The notes under the pieces were generated by a model, which saw only the letters and a list, made by a program, of their open reading frames with translations, was not told the origin of the DNA and did not search any database. 64,000 nt of DNA from Bacillus massilinigeriensis (lineage in GTDB: Bacteria; Bacillota; Bacilli; Bacillales; Cytobacillaceae), in NCBI RefSeq assembly GCF_900111815.1, contig NZ_LT630004.1, forward strand, positions 2,032,293-2,096,292, written 5' to 3'. The position numbers and the translations under genes were made by a program. Shown here piece by piece: positions 29,963 through 40,672 of this stretch (position 1 is its first letter; every line of letters begins with the position of its first letter).

Positions 29963-31534
29963 ATGTCAAAATTTTTAAAAGGCACTGTCATTTTGCTCAT
30001 CGCTGGATTAGTAACAAGAGTGCTTGGGTTTATAAATAGAATTGTCCTTGCCAGATTTATAGGGGAAGAAGGAGTGGGGCTATACATGATGGCCTTTCCG
30101 ACCCTGATACTTGTGGTAACCATAACCCAGCTGGGGCTCCCGGTCGCCATCTCGAAGCATATTGCGGAAGCAAAGGCAAATGGAGATCATGCTAAAATTA
30201 AAAAAATCCTAACCGTATCCCTTGCCTTAACTATTTCTTTATCCGTTATCTTCACACCTACCTTAATCTTGCTTGCTCCTTATCTTTCACAGCATTTGTT
30301 TACCGATTCGCGAACACTGCTTCCGCTTTTAGCAATTGCACCCGTGATCCCAATTACAGCTGTATCTTCCGTCCTTCGAGGGTATTTCCAAGGGCTGCAA
30401 AATATGAAGCCGGCAGCCCTATCGCAAGTAATGGAGCAAATTGTCCGCATTATGCTGATTGCTGCATGTACCAAGACTTTCCTACCATATGGTGTGGAAT
30501 ACGCCGCAGCTGCAGCAATGGTTTCGGCTATCGTAGGAGAACTAGCCGCATTGGCTTACATAGTCGCTGCATTCAAAATCAGAAAAAAATTCAGGCTTCG
30601 GAGAAACTTTTTCGGGGCGGTTAAGTCAGGGAAGGACGTTCTCGAAGATTTAATGAGCATAGCAATTCCAGCGACAGGGAGCAGGCTAATTGGTTCTGTA
30701 TCATGGTTTTTCGAGCCGATTGTTGTTGCTCAGGGTCTGGCAATCGCCGGTGTTGCCACTTCTATTGCAACAAGACAATACGGTGCGTTAACAGGGTTTG
30801 CCATGCCGCTCTTAATGCTGCCATCTTTCATCACATTTTCACTTTCAACCGCCCTCGTACCAGCAATAAGCGAGGCTAACTCCAAGAACAATCATGCGTT
30901 AATTGAGCACCGGCTGCAGCAATCGCTTCGGCTTTCTCTTGTTTCTGGCGGAATTGCTGTTGTGCTCTTATATGTCTTAGCAGAACCATTGATGTTAGCA
31001 ATGTACGGATCAGAGAGCGGTTCCCAGTTCATAAGGCTCATGTCTCCTTTTTTTATTTTTTACTATTACCAAGGACCGCTTCAGGCGACCTTGCAAGCCT
31101 TAAACCTTGCAAGAGCTGCAATGGTGAACAGCCTCATTGGGAATGTTGCAAAGACTGCAACCGTCTTTTTCTTGGCCAGCCAGCCAGCTTTCGGAATAAA
31201 CGGCGTTGCCCTTGGAATTACTCTAGGAATTGTACTCGTTACGCTACTTCATTTTGCAACAGTGCTGAAAGTGATCCCATTCACCTTCGCGGTCCGTGAG
31301 TATGCTGCGGCATTTACAATTATAGGGTTATCCCTTGGAGGAGGCTTTTTGCTATTTGACTTTATTCCTGAATTCTTCGGGTTGCCTTGGAAAATAATTT
31401 TCGTTGCTTTCCCGCTTACAGTAGTTTATTTTTCCCTAACGATTGGAACCGGATTATTGAAAAAAGAGGAGGTACGCAGGATCCCTGTTTTCGGGAAAGT
31501 ATTAGTGAAATTTTCCTTTTTTCGCAATACCTAA
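29963..31534 (+). CDS. spoVB: Stage V sporulation protein B, polysaccharide-flippase family
   Basis: 523 residues of the MOP/MVF flippase superfamily, with about 14 hydrophobic segments and the N-terminal signature LLIAGLVTRVLGFINRIVLAR. SpoVB is needed for spore cortex peptidoglycan, probably moving lipid II or a related carrier in the mother cell. The ATG at 29963 is chosen over a TTG at 29942. In B. subtilis it is under sigma-E; here CATATAGTT lies about 40 bases upstream and is only a loose -10 match. It converges on yrbG with 6 bases between stops. Confidence 0.93.
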   Translation: MSKFLKGTVILLIAGLVTRVLGFINRIVLARFIGEEGVGLYMMAFPTLILVVTITQLGLPVAISKHIAEAKANGDHAKIKKILTVSLALTISLSVIFTPTLILLAPYLSQHLFTDSRTLLPLLAIAPVIPITAVSSVLRGYFQGLQNMKPAALSQVMEQIVRIMLIAACTKTFLPYGVEYAAAAAMVSAIVGELAALAYIVAAFKIRKKFRLRRNFFGAVKSGKDVLEDLMSIAIPATGSRLIGSVSWFFEPIVVAQGLAIAGVATSIATRQYGALTGFAMPLLMLPSFITFSLSTALVPAISEANSKNNHALIEHRLQQSLRLSLVSGGIAVVLLYVLAEPLMLAMYGSESGSQFIRLMSPFFIFYYYQGPLQATLQALNLARAAMVNSLIGNVAKTATVFFLASQPAFGINGVALGITLGIVLVTLLHFATVLKVIPFTFAVREYAAAFTIIGLSLGGGFLLFDFIPEFFGLPWKIIFVAFPLTVVYFSLTIGTGLLKKEEVRRIPVFGKVLVKFSFFRNT

Positions 31535-31540
31535 ATAATA

Positions 31541-32194
31541 TTATTTTTTGGCATCGATCAAATCAATGAAAAAAGACCCGTTATTATAGCTGCAGAAAGA
31601 TATACTCTCAAGGTTTATGAAGCCTTTATTTTTTAGCTTTTCCTCCAGCCATTTTTGTGATTTATTCAGCATCTTCAAATTGTCTTCCATGACTGTGCCA
31701 TCGACAATCATTGGAACAGCCATTGGACTCCTATTGCTGTTTTCATCCTTCGAAAAAACGGAAAGATTTCCGGAAGGCTCCAGAATCGCGTAATCAACAA
31801 GGCTGATATCCGCATAACCCTGCTGGCGCAGTTGAAGTAATAAATCATCGAAGTTATACCTATGACGGCGCATTTCCCGTTCATCTATTTTTCCATTATT
31901 GATAATCATCGTCGGCCTGCCGTCAATTAGGTCACGAAACCGCTTGCTTTTTAAAGAAATATAGGCAAGCAGCATCTGGATACTAACCAAAAGGAAGATT
32001 GGCAAGAGAGAGCGGAAAAGGGATATATTGGTCTCCTCAATTGCTAGTACAGCGATTTCAGCTATCATGATAAAAACAACGAGATCCAGAAGGCTGAGCT
32101 CCCCAACTTCTCTTTTTCCCATCAGCCTGAAGATAAAAATAATCAGAGCATACAGCAATAATGTCCGAAAAGCAATCATCAAGTATTGGTCCAT
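31541..32194 (-). CDS. yrbG: DUF421 membrane protein YrbG (YetF family)
   Basis: 217 residues. Three membrane helices lie within the first 80 residues (LLLYALIIFIFRLMG, LLDLVVFIMIAEIAVLA, LLPIFLLVSIQMLLAYI), followed by a soluble alpha/beta DUF421 domain with MRRHRYNFDDLLLQLRQQGY. YetF-type proteins are found in many spore formers; some act during spore germination or in the coat, but no function is assigned to this one. The ATG at 32194 follows GGAG. Confidence 0.87.
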   Translation of the reverse strand: MDQYLMIAFRTLLLYALIIFIFRLMGKREVGELSLLDLVVFIMIAEIAVLAIEETNISLFRSLLPIFLLVSIQMLLAYISLKSKRFRDLIDGRPTMIINNGKIDEREMRRHRYNFDDLLLQLRQQGYADISLVDYAILEPSGNLSVFSKDENSNRSPMAVPMIVDGTVMEDNLKMLNKSQKWLEEKLKNKGFINLESISFCSYNNGSFFIDLIDAKK

Positions 32195-32378
32195 GGCAAT
32201 CTCTCCTTTTTAAACAATCTTTTTTATGTTCCTACAAGAAAGAAAAAGTATGAGGTTTTTCTATTGTTAAGTAATCCCTAACCCAAAAATAACTTCTACT
32301 TTTCTGAACGATGAATATGCTTGTACTAAAAGAAACTTCTCGCCGGTCCTGGTTTCCGGTTAGAAAGGGGATGAAGTA

Positions 32379-32759
32379 ATGGAATCAAGGAACATGGGGG
32401 TTGCTGTCCTTTATGGGCTGGGTATCATCTTCTCACTTGCAATTATAGGGAGTCTGGTCTTTTCACTGCTCCTGAGGTTCACGGCTATTCAGGAAAATTC
32501 ACTGCAGTACATTGTTACAACCATTTCCTTTATAGCTCTTTTTGTTGGAGGATTCATTACGGGAGGCAAGGGGAAGCAAAAAGGATGGCTGCTTGGTGGG
32601 GTGACTGGCGGTACATATACACTCCTCGTTTTGCTGTTTCAATATCTCGGATATGACTCCCTCTTTTCAATGGAACAAATGGTCTACCACGTTTGCTATA
32701 TTATCACTGCAATGATGGGCGGCATTCTTGGGGTTAACATGACCTCCGGGAAAAATTAA
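32379..32759 (+). CDS. yrzE: TIGR04086 family membrane protein YrzE
   Basis: 126 residues with four predicted membrane helices at about 8-30, 42-60, 68-88 and 102-122. The Gly-rich loop GGFITGGKGKQKGW joins helices 2 and 3. It matches the YrzE/TIGR04086 family of unknown function. The ATG at 32379 follows AAGGGGATG. It is transcribed toward yajC and shares a bidirectional terminator with it. B. subtilis has the same yrbG-yrzE-yajC order. Confidence 0.85.
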   Translation: MESRNMGVAVLYGLGIIFSLAIIGSLVFSLLLRFTAIQENSLQYIVTTISFIALFVGGFITGGKGKQKGWLLGGVTGGTYTLLVLLFQYLGYDSLFSMEQMVYHVCYIITAMMGGILGVNMTSGKN

Positions 32760-32788
32760 AGAAGGAAGCAGCGGACTGCTTCCTTCTT
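32759..32788. terminator. Bidirectional terminator between yrzE and yajC
   Basis: Perfect 13-bp stem AAGAAGGAAGCAG / CTGCTTCCTTCTT with a CGGA loop. It starts at the yrzE stop and ends 8 bases from the yajC stop; the plus-strand tail is CTTTCTTCTTATT. Confidence 0.88.
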
Positions 32789-32796
32789 CTTTCTTC

Positions 32797-33072
32797 TTAT
32801 TCGCCTTCTTTTTGGATCACTTCGCGAATGGCACCGCGATCGTATGTAAGCCGGCTTCCATCACCGCATTTAATGACAACAGTATTCTCATCAATGGAAT
32901 CCACGAACCCATGAAGTCCACCAATAGTCACAACTCGATCCCCTTTTGTCAAATCGCTTTGCATCTGCTGTACTGCTTTTTGCCTTTTTTGTTGCGGACG
33001 AATCAACAGGAAATAGAAAAGCACGAACATTAACAGCAGTGGGAATACTGTACTAACCAAACTACTATTCAT
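32797..33072 (-). CDS. yajC: Preprotein translocase subunit YajC
   Basis: 91 residues. One membrane helix at about 8-25 (TVFPLLLMFVLFYFLLIRPQQKRQK) carries the YajC signature FLLIRPQ, then a small cytosolic beta domain follows (DRVVTIGGLHGFV). YajC associates with SecDF. The ATG at 33072 follows AAGGAGG. It is 39 bases downstream of tgt, in the queA-tgt-yajC unit that is widespread in bacteria. Confidence 0.95.
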   Translation of the reverse strand: MNSSLVSTVFPLLLMFVLFYFLLIRPQQKRQKAVQQMQSDLTKGDRVVTIGGLHGFVDSIDENTVVIKCGDGSRLTYDRGAIREVIQKEGE

Positions 33073-33111
33073 TCTTCATCAGCCTCCTTTTATTTATTTG
33101 CAAGCCTTATG

Positions 33112-34254
<1,143 letters not shown>

Positions 34255-34298
34255 TTATTTCTCCTTCCGATGCTTATAGATAGCGATTTAATATCTTT

Positions 34299-35327
34299 CT
34301 AAAGGACGAGCATGGCGTCGCCGAAACTGAAGAACCTGTATCGTTCCTTGACAGCCTTCCTATACGCTTCAAGAACGTTCTCTCTTCCTGCTAATGCGCT
34401 CACGAGCATGACAAGCGTAGATTTCGGAAGGTGGAAGTTAGTTACCATCCCGTCGATTGCCTTGAATTCATATCCTGGGTAAATGAAAATGTCCGTCCAA
34501 CCGCTGGTTTCCTTGAAAACACCGCCGTGATCTCTTGCAATGGTTTCCAGCGTTCTTGTCGAGGTTGTGCCAACCGAAATGATACGGCCTCCGCGTTCTC
34601 TCACCTCATTCAACAGCCTGGCAGTACCTTCTGTCATCTGGTAAAATTCCGCATGCATCTCATGTTTATCGATGGTTTCCACGCTAACTGGCCTGAAAGT
34701 ACCTAACCCTACATGAAGCGTGATGAAAGCAAGATGTACACCTTTATTTGCAATTTCATCTAGAAGCTCCTGGGTAAAATGAAGTCCGGCTGTCGGCGCT
34801 GCTGCAGAACCTCTCTCTTTTGCAAAGACAGTCTGATACCTATCCTTATCATCAAGCTCATCCTTTATATATGGCGGCAATGGCATCTCGCCTAGCTGAT
34901 CCAGAACCTCGTAAAATATGCCTTCGTAATGAAACCGGAGAGATCTGCCGCCATGCTCGGTTTCAGCCGTACATACAGCAGTTAACCTGCCATCACCAAA
35001 AGTAAGGACCGTGCCGATTTTCACACGTTTTGCAGGCTTTATAAGCGTCTCCCAAATATCGCCTTCCTCCTGTTTGAGAAGAAGTACTTCAATTTTCGCC
35101 CCGGTCCCCTCTTTTATTCCGTAAAGCCTTGCTGGCAATACTCTTGTATCATTAAGCACGAGACAATCCCCCGGCCGGAGATATTCGGCAATGGTACGGA
35201 ATTTCTCGTGATGTATGCCCCCTGTTTTTTTGTCTAGCACCATTAGCCTGCTGTCGGTTCTTACCTCGAGCGGCGTCTGTGCAATCAATTCTTCTGGTAA
35301 ATGGAAATCAAAACTATCCACTTTCAT
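34299..35327 (-). CDS. queA: S-adenosylmethionine:tRNA ribosyltransferase-isomerase
   Basis: 342 residues, full-length QueA. Signatures include [16 protein letters not shown] at the N-terminus, [24 protein letters not shown] near 170-190, and [16 protein letters not shown] near 305. It converts preQ1-tRNA to epoxyqueuosine-tRNA. It acts directly after Tgt, whose gene follows by 47 bases. The ATG at 35327 follows GGGTG. Confidence 0.97.
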   Translation of the reverse strand: MKVDSFDFHLPEELIAQTPLEVRTDSRLMVLDKKTGGIHHEKFRTIAEYLRPGDCLVLNDTRVLPARLYGIKEGTGAKIEVLLLKQEEGDIWETLIKPAKRVKIGTVLTFGDGRLTAVCTAETEHGGRSLRFHYEGIFYEVLDQLGEMPLPPYIKDELDDKDRYQTVFAKERGSAAAPTAGLHFTQELLDEIANKGVHLAFITLHVGLGTFRPVSVETIDKHEMHAEFYQMTEGTARLLNEVRERGGRIISVGTTSTRTLETIARDHGGVFKETSGWTDIFIYPGYEFKAIDGMVTNFHLPKSTLVMLVSALAGRENVLEAYRKAVKERYRFFSFGDAMLVL

Positions 35328-35347
35328 TATTCTTCACCCTATTCTGA

Positions 35348-35551
35348 TTAACGGAATTTCCCGATGAGATAAAAAACTATAGAGAGGAGAACACTTGCAA
35401 TTAAAGATGTCATGATTGGGAAATATACTGTTGTGTTACCTTTTTTCATCATGATGTCTCCAGGAAGCCTGCCCAACTTGATGAACTGCAGCAAAAAGCC
35501 TGCCACTAAAAGGACTCCTCCTGCAATCATTAACACTTTGCCTATTGTCAT
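35348..35551 (-). CDS. yrzS: DUF2905 small membrane protein (YrzS-like)
   Basis: 67 residues with two membrane helices (about 5-22 and 46-64) around a short loop [13 protein letters not shown], the DUF2905 signature. Its ATG overlaps the ruvB stop (ATGA arrangement at 35548-35551), so translation is coupled to ruvB. The function is unknown; the position between ruvB and queA is conserved in Bacillus. Confidence 0.87.
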   Translation of the reverse strand: MTIGKVLMIAGGVLLVAGFLLQFIKLGRLPGDIMMKKGNTTVYFPIMTSLIASVLLSIVFYLIGKFR

Positions 35552-36546
35552 CCTGGTACCTCCAAATGGAAATGTCGGTATACATCTGCTGTTGCCACCC
35601 TGCCTCTTGGTGTCCGTTGAAGGAATCCAATCTGCAGTAAATATGGCTCGTATACATCTTCAATCGTATGGGACTCTTCTCCAATGGTAGCAGCAATGGT
35701 CTCAAGACCAACTGGTCCCCCTCTAAATTTCTCAATGATTCCCTTAAGTAATTTATGGTCAATATGGTCAAGACCTAAACGGTCCACTTGCATTAATTCT
35801 AGTGCATCGCAAGCAAGATGCTCATCTATCACGCCATTTGCGCGCACCTGGGCAAAATCTCTTACGCGTTTCAGCAGTCTGTTGGCAATCCTCGGTGTTC
35901 CTCTGGACCTCCTAGCGATTTCTTCCGCTGCTTTTATGCTGATTTCTGTCTCCAACAGAATAGCCGTTCTTGAAATAATTTCTCTTAAATGTCCTTTTCC
36001 ATAATACTCCAGTCTTGAAAGAACCCCAAACCTATCCCTAAGCGGGGCGGATAATGAACCTGCCCTAGTGGTTGCACCGATTAGGGTAAACGGCGGAAGA
36101 TCAAGACGGACAGACCTCGCAGAAGGACCTTTCCCAATCACAATGTCGAGACAGAAATCCTCCATCGCTGGATAAAGGACTTCCTCGATAGAACGGGGAA
36201 GCCGGTGGATTTCATCAATGAAAAGCACATCTCCCGGTTCAAGAGCTGTCAAGATTGCAGCAAGATCTCCCGGTCGTTCAATAGCTGGTCCTGAGGTGGT
36301 TCTAAGGTTAACCCCCATTTCGTTGGCGATAATCGCCGCTAGCGTCGTCTTGCCAAGTCCAGGCGGACCATACAGCAAAACATGATCAAGGGTTTCCTGC
36401 CTTTGCCTTGCAGCCTCTATAAAAACTTCCAAGTTCGCTTTCACTTTTTCCTGGCCGATATACTGTTTTAAATTTTGGGGGCGGAGGCTTTGTTCAAATG
36501 AAAGATCTTGGTCGCCAGCTTCCCCTGAGAGAATACGTTCTTCCAT
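35548..36546 (-). CDS. ruvB: Holliday junction branch migration ATPase RuvB
   Basis: 332 residues from ATG 36546 (9 bases after AAAGGGTG); a GTG at 36558 lies in the SD. Walker A is [12 protein letters not shown] near 55, Walker B is LFIDEIHRL, sensor is GATTRAG, and the C-terminal winged helix ends with [10 protein letters not shown]. RuvB hexamers drive branch migration together with RuvA. The gene follows ruvA by 27 bases. RuvC is absent, as usual in Bacilli, which use RecU. Confidence 0.98.
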   Translation of the reverse strand: MEERILSGEAGDQDLSFEQSLRPQNLKQYIGQEKVKANLEVFIEAARQRQETLDHVLLYGPPGLGKTTLAAIIANEMGVNLRTTSGPAIERPGDLAAILTALEPGDVLFIDEIHRLPRSIEEVLYPAMEDFCLDIVIGKGPSARSVRLDLPPFTLIGATTRAGSLSAPLRDRFGVLSRLEYYGKGHLREIISRTAILLETEISIKAAEEIARRSRGTPRIANRLLKRVRDFAQVRANGVIDEHLACDALELMQVDRLGLDHIDHKLLKGIIEKFRGGPVGLETIAATIGEESHTIEDVYEPYLLQIGFLQRTPRGRVATADVYRHFHLEVPG

Positions 36547-36573
36547 CTGTTTGTTCACCCTTTAACATAAAAA

Positions 36574-37173
36574 TTAACGCAACATTTTTCGCAATGCCTT
36601 CTTAATATACTGATCTGTCGACATCTTTTCTTTCCTTAACTCCGGAACGACTTTTTGGACTTCTTTTTCCGAATACCCCAGCGCTTTCAATGCTAGCAAT
36701 GCTTCATCCAGTTCATCAGGAGAAGCAGGCACATGGTTGTTGAACAGGTTAGGAAAGTAATCAGGTACAATTTCTTGAAGCTTCCCTTTTAAATCCAGTA
36801 TCATTTGCCTTGCCGTCTTCTTTCCTACACCAGGAAACTTAACAAGATAGCTTTCATCTTCATTTTCAATCGCTTCGACAACATGCTGCGGATTGCCGGA
36901 GGCGAGGATGGCTAGGGCTCCTTTAGGACCAATACCTGTAACATTGAGAAGCTTCATGAACAGTGCCTTTTCCTCTCGTGACCTGAACCCATAAAGGGCT
37001 GCAGTGTCTTCTCTTACATAATGATAGGTAAATACTTTTACAGCAGCATGCTCCAAATCGTTCGTGAAGGCAAAAGGGTTAGGTGTGTATACTTGATAGC
37101 CTATCCCGTTATTCTCTAACACGATATATTCGGGACCTACATAATCTATTGATCCTTTAATAAACTCATACAA
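36574..37173 (-). CDS. ruvA: Holliday junction branch migration protein RuvA
   Basis: 199 residues from a TTG at 37173, preceded by GGAGGAG; no ATG exists at the family start, and the longer frame to 37380 is non-homologous. Domain I is an OB fold ([17 protein letters not shown]), domain II has the helix-hairpin-helix motifs [16 protein letters not shown] and [16 protein letters not shown], and domain III is a C-terminal UBA-like RuvB-binding segment ([18 protein letters not shown]). Confidence 0.96.
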   Translation of the reverse strand: MYEFIKGSIDYVGPEYIVLENNGIGYQVYTPNPFAFTNDLEHAAVKVFTYHYVREDTAALYGFRSREEKALFMKLLNVTGIGPKGALAILASGNPQHVVEAIENEDESYLVKFPGVGKKTARQMILDLKGKLQEIVPDYFPNLFNNHVPASPDELDEALLALKALGYSEKEVQKVVPELRKEKMSTDQYIKKALRKMLR

Positions 37174-37300
37174 TGTATTTTCGCTCCTCCACAGTGCTGT
37201 TACCCATTTTATCATAAGAATTCCAGAGGATTGAAGAAAAAACGATCGTTTTGAAAAAAAATGCGAACATACAATCTTGAATAGGTCAACAGCCCACGAC

Positions 37301-37330
37301 AAAAGGCCAAGAAGATCAACTTCCCGGCCT
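37301..37330 (-). terminator. Terminator overlapping the end of bofC
   Basis: Minus strand GGCC, GAAG, loop, CTTC, GGCC, then TTTTG. The 5' arm includes the last bofC codons. Confidence 0.6.
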
Positions 37331-37861
37331 CTCACCAACTTGGTCTTCAATCGGCTTGAGTGTTTCCAATACTTTAACAAAAGAAGCTTTTGTTTTTACA
37401 GGAATACCTTCCCTCAATAATTCAAGGGTGCTGCTCTCCAATTTGCCAACATCTATCTGATAAAAAGACTGAATTACTTTGCTTTTTCCTGGAGGTCCAT
37501 CGTAAATTGTCAAAACATCGTTGTTTGAGAGTCCAAAATAACCGTTCGCTTTTAACAAAGGCGATATATCATCAATGCTTCTTCTGAAGACTATTTGGTC
37601 TTGTTCCAGTTTTACTAGTTGCCATGTGTGATAACGTACCCAAAAATCTTTCATTGAACTAACATTTTCATAAATGGTTTCTTTGCTTATTTCTCCATCA
37701 AGATAATATCGCAAAAGCACCACTCTTATCTCTCTTTCGACTTCGGCTGCTTTTGCTTTTTCCGGATTGATGGCCCTGGTTGCCTCTCCGGACACCGCCA
37801 GCAGCAAACCGATGATGGAAAATGACATGCCGAGCTTTTTTAGTACAGCTAGTGATTCCAC
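37316..37861 (-). CDS. bofC: BofC, forespore regulator of sigma-K checkpoint
   Basis: 181 residues from GTG 37861 (6 bases after GAGGTGG). An N-terminal signal or membrane segment ([16 protein letters not shown]) precedes the BofC N-terminal domain (about 50-95, [19 protein letters not shown]) and the BofC C-terminal domain (about 110-175, [14 protein letters not shown], then [12 protein letters not shown]). In B. subtilis BofC is made in the forespore and delays SpoIVB signalling to SpoIVFB. The targets spoIVFA/FB are at 51759-53391. Confidence 0.93.
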   Translation of the reverse strand: MESLAVLKKLGMSFSIIGLLLAVSGEATRAINPEKAKAAEVEREIRVVLLRYYLDGEISKETIYENVSSMKDFWVRYHTWQLVKLEQDQIVFRRSIDDISPLLKANGYFGLSNNDVLTIYDGPPGKSKVIQSFYQIDVGKLESSTLELLREGIPVKTKASFVKVLETLKPIEDQVGERPGS

Positions 37862-37938
37862 TTGAGGCCACCTCATTCTATTTTTTTCATTTTATATTGT
37901 GGCCGACAAACGAAATAATATCCATTTTTATTTTTTGA

Positions 37939-38919
37939 TTAATATAAAAGGGAGCGGATAGTAGAGACAAATCTTCGTCTCTTTTCGAATTGTCCTTCGG
38001 TTAATTCCAGAATTCTTCCAACTCTGCTCGAAGTAAGCTGCACCCCGCTTTCCAATAAGCGGTTCCACTCCCTCATAATATCGGAAGGAAAGAGAAGCCC
38101 ATACAGGAAAGCAGGATTGCTAAGCGAATCTTTCAACTTTCCTGTCCGAAAAAGACCAGCGAGTGACCAATTTGTATGTGGGAGAATTCTACCTGCATAC
38201 TGCAAATAATCATAATCCGCCGGACCGATGCTAATTAAATCAAAATCAATTAAGTAAAGCTCTCCATTTTCCCCCCTTAAGAAATTATGATAAGCCAAGT
38301 CACAATGAAGGATTGTTCTTTCCTTGTCTTGAAAGTTCGATTCGAAACGGAGCAAACCGTCCAAAGCTTCCTCTGACCAGCCTATGATTTCTTTCCATTT
38401 TCGCTTGCCTAAATATCTTTGAAGAGTTGACTCATTTTGCAGGAATTTACTCGATCTTTGTTCCCATTTCTCATAAAGATCCATGTGTGGGAGCTTATTT
38501 TCGAATAGGGGTACGCATTTTTGTGCAGCACTATGATACGATAAGAGAAGCTGCAAACCTTCCTTTCTCTCCTTGCTGGTCATAAAGGAAAATGGCCTGT
38601 TAGGATGAGGATAAATATATTCAAGGATGCCATAGTACAAACCTTCAAAAAAAAGCGGCTTGAATGGGATTCTTCGATAAAGATAAGAATTCAGAAAACC
38701 CGCAGCACGAATCGAATCGGTAAAATCCTCCTGGAGCTTCAGCCTTTCAGCCGACCGATAACCTTTTATAATATATATTTTGTCTCCTAATTTCAGCATA
38801 TAAACATGAGCGCGAATCGGTTTAATTCCATGCACTTTCTCTGAAAACACCGTTCTTAAATAAGAGAAGAGACGATCGATAAATCCATCGCCTCTTCCCT
38901 GATTTTGTTTAATACTCAT
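37939..38919 (-). CDS. CotS-family spore coat kinase-like protein
   Basis: About 326 residues of the CotS/YsxE/YutH group of aminoglycoside phosphotransferase-like proteins. The catalytic loop is ILHCDLAYHNFL (HxDxxxxN) and the metal-binding motif is LYLIDFDLIS. A degenerate N-lobe (IYIIKGYRSAERLKL) precedes them. The best start is ATG 38919, overlapping the safA stop by 11 bases; ATG 38931 is also possible and neither has a strong SD, suggesting coupling to safA. The pairing with a LysM coat protein resembles spoVID-ysxE. I infer a role in coat assembly; no substrate is known. Confidence 0.85.
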   Translation of the reverse strand: MSIKQNQGRGDGFIDRLFSYLRTVFSEKVHGIKPIRAHVYMLKLGDKIYIIKGYRSAERLKLQEDFTDSIRAAGFLNSYLYRRIPFKPLFFEGLYYGILEYIYPHPNRPFSFMTSKERKEGLQLLLSYHSAAQKCVPLFENKLPHMDLYEKWEQRSSKFLQNESTLQRYLGKRKWKEIIGWSEEALDGLLRFESNFQDKERTILHCDLAYHNFLRGENGELYLIDFDLISIGPADYDYLQYAGRILPHTNWSLAGLFRTGKLKDSLSNPAFLYGLLFPSDIMREWNRLLESGVQLTSSRVGRILELTEGQFEKRRRFVSTIRSLLY

Positions 38920-40630
38920 CGCTTTCGTCATCTTCCGCTCTTGACATAATTGGCGGGGCATTATCTGGCATCATGACATTCCCCATGTAAGGATCATAAG
39001 CTCCTTGCACTTGAGTCATTCCATATCCATGATAAGGAGTTGGCATCATGCTTCCTCCCCCACAACCGCAATCATTTGGTTGATGCATCATTGGTGACCC
39101 GTAAGGAGAGACTGCCGGCATGTAACCATGGTGCATATATGGTGACATTCCTCCATGCATTCCAGCATGCGGCGGGAAACCCTCAGGCTCATACAAACCA
39201 GTTCCCGGTAATACTGGAGTGATAGGAGTTCCTTGGTGATCACAATCTGGCATTGTCATTAATGGTGCAACCTGACTTCCATCATGCACCATATGCGGCA
39301 TATTCGGCATGTTCGCTCCGCCTACGCTTCCCATATGAGGCATATTCGGCATGTTCGCTCCGCCTACGCTTCCCATATGAGGCATATTCGGCATGTTCGC
39401 TCCGCCTACGCTTCCCATATGGGGCATATTCGGCATGTTCGCTCCGCCTACGCTTCCCATATGGGGCATATTTGGCATGTTCGCTCCGCCTACGCTTCCC
39501 ATATGGGGCATATTCGGCATGTTCGCTCCGCCTACGCTTCCCATATGGGGCATATTTGGCATGTTCGCTCCGCCTACGCTTCCCATATGAGGCATATTCG
39601 GCATGTTCGCTCCGCCTACGCTTCCCATATGAGGCATATTTGGCATGTTCGCTCCGCCTACGCTTCCCATATGAGGCATATTCGGCATAGAGATATAGGA
39701 AGAGGATTCCATCTCCGCCTGTGGTGCAGGGTACGCTGCAGGCATTCCGTAGTTAGGCTGATAAGGATATCCCTGCATTCCTCCTTGTGGAGAATAGCCG
39801 ACTCCTTGGACTCCAGTTGAAACAGGACAGTAATTATATGGATACGGTATCATGGACTGTTGGAAACCTCCTTGAGATGTTGGTACCATTGAAGACGATT
39901 CCGGTTCAACGGTAGGTTGAAGCTGTGCATTATGTGCTTGCTGCTTAAACGGCGGAAAAATATTATCCGGTTTTGGCGGCAACTTAGGCAATGGCTGTTC
40001 GTTTGGCTGCACACCCAAGTTAGCCATATTTTGCATATAATAATTTTGTATATCTGTTTCTGGGATTACTGGTGCAGGCATTTTAGGGACGTATGGCTTC
40101 ATTGGGTTTTCCTGTTGAACTGCCGCTTTCTCTTCAATCTTTGGCAATGTTTTTGGTGCTTCTGCCTTTGGAAGTTTTGGTGCCGGTTTAGGAATGTGCT
40201 TCATTGGCAGTTCTGCCTTTGGCATAACATACGGTTTTTCTGTTTTTGGAACTGCGACAGGAGCTTTTGGCTTTATTTCCTTTACCGGTGCTTTTGGCTC
40301 CACTTTTGGTTTTGGGACCTCCGATATGACCTCAGGTGATTCCTGTTCTGGAAGCGGAACAGGTTTTTCCTTTGCGAATGGGTGGTCAACTATTGGCATT
40401 TCTTTCTTGCTTCCAACATTGATTTTTGTACCCTTTCCCCCTCCGCCGCTTATTGGAGCCTCCTTTTTAACAGATCCTCCGGCTGCGGGGACTTTGATTT
40501 TCATCCCGGGCATTATCATATCAGGGTTGCTGAGCTGGGTATTCATCTGCTTCAGCTCTTCAAAGTTTACGCCGTATTTTTTGGCGATTTTCCAAAGAGT
40601 ATCCCCTTTCTGCACGATGTGGATTTTCAC
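38909..40630 (-). CDS. safA: Spore coat morphogenetic protein SafA with expanded 14-residue repeats
   Basis: 573 residues from GTG 40630 (10 bases after GGAGG). The N-terminus is a LysM domain, residues 1-47 (KIHIVQKGDTLWKIAKKYG ... NPDMIMPGMKIKVP), the cortex-binding and localisation module of SafA. A long Pro/Lys/Glu-rich linker follows (about 50-260), then nine copies of MPNMPHMGSVGGAN, then a Tyr/Pro/Gly/Met-rich tail with a CGCGGG segment. SafA organises the inner coat and interacts with SpoVID. In B. subtilis a short form is made from an internal start; I cannot assign one here. nadA lies upstream, as in B. subtilis. Confidence 0.94.
   Translation of the reverse strand: MKIHIVQKGDTLWKIAKKYGVNFEELKQMNTQLSNPDMIMPGMKIKVPAAGGSVKKEAPISGGGGKGTKINVGSKKEMPIVDHPFAKEKPVPLPEQESPEVISEVPKPKVEPKAPVKEIKPKAPVAVPKTEKPYVMPKAELPMKHIPKPAPKLPKAEAPKTLPKIEEKAAVQQENPMKPYVPKMPAPVIPETDIQNYYMQNMANLGVQPNEQPLPKLPPKPDNIFPPFKQQAHNAQLQPTVEPESSSMVPTSQGGFQQSMIPYPYNYCPVSTGVQGVGYSPQGGMQGYPYQPNYGMPAAYPAPQAEMESSSYISMPNMPHMGSVGGANMPNMPHMGSVGGANMPNMPHMGSVGGANMPNMPHMGSVGGANMPNMPHMGSVGGANMPNMPHMGSVGGANMPNMPHMGSVGGANMPNMPHMGSVGGANMPNMPHMGSVGGANMPNMPHMVHDGSQVAPLMTMPDCDHQGTPITPVLPGTGLYEPEGFPPHAGMHGGMSPYMHHGYMPAVSPYGSPMMHQPNDCGCGGGSMMPTPYHGYGMTQVQGAYDPYMGNVMMPDNAPPIMSRAEDDESDEY
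39312..39689. repeat. Nine tandem 42-bp repeats inside safA
   Basis: Nine in-frame copies of a 42-bp unit encode MPNMPHMGSVGGAN. The copies differ only at synonymous sites: GAGG versus GGGG, and ATTCGG versus ATTTGG. The ATTCGG/ATTTGG variants alternate over most of the array, showing duplication of an 84-bp double unit. Because 42 is divisible by 3, the antisense strand is open in all frames, producing spurious long ORFs. Confidence 0.97.
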
Positions 40631-40672
40631 TCTGGTGTCCCCTCCTATGCATAAGTCCATACATTGTATGTT

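Noticed and set aside
37174-37380. N-terminal extension of RuvA by 69 residues
   Set aside because: RuvA homology begins at the TTG at 37173 with GGAGGAG ahead; the upstream part is non-homologous and overlaps bofC.
39312-39689. Possible CRISPR array
   Set aside because: Direct 42-bp coding repeats with no spacers, in frame within safA.
39253-39820. Long plus-strand frames opposite the safA repeats, reading as regular arrays
   Set aside because: They are antisense shadows: a 42-bp repeat keeps every frame open. No SD, and safA on the other strand has LysM homology and a clear start.
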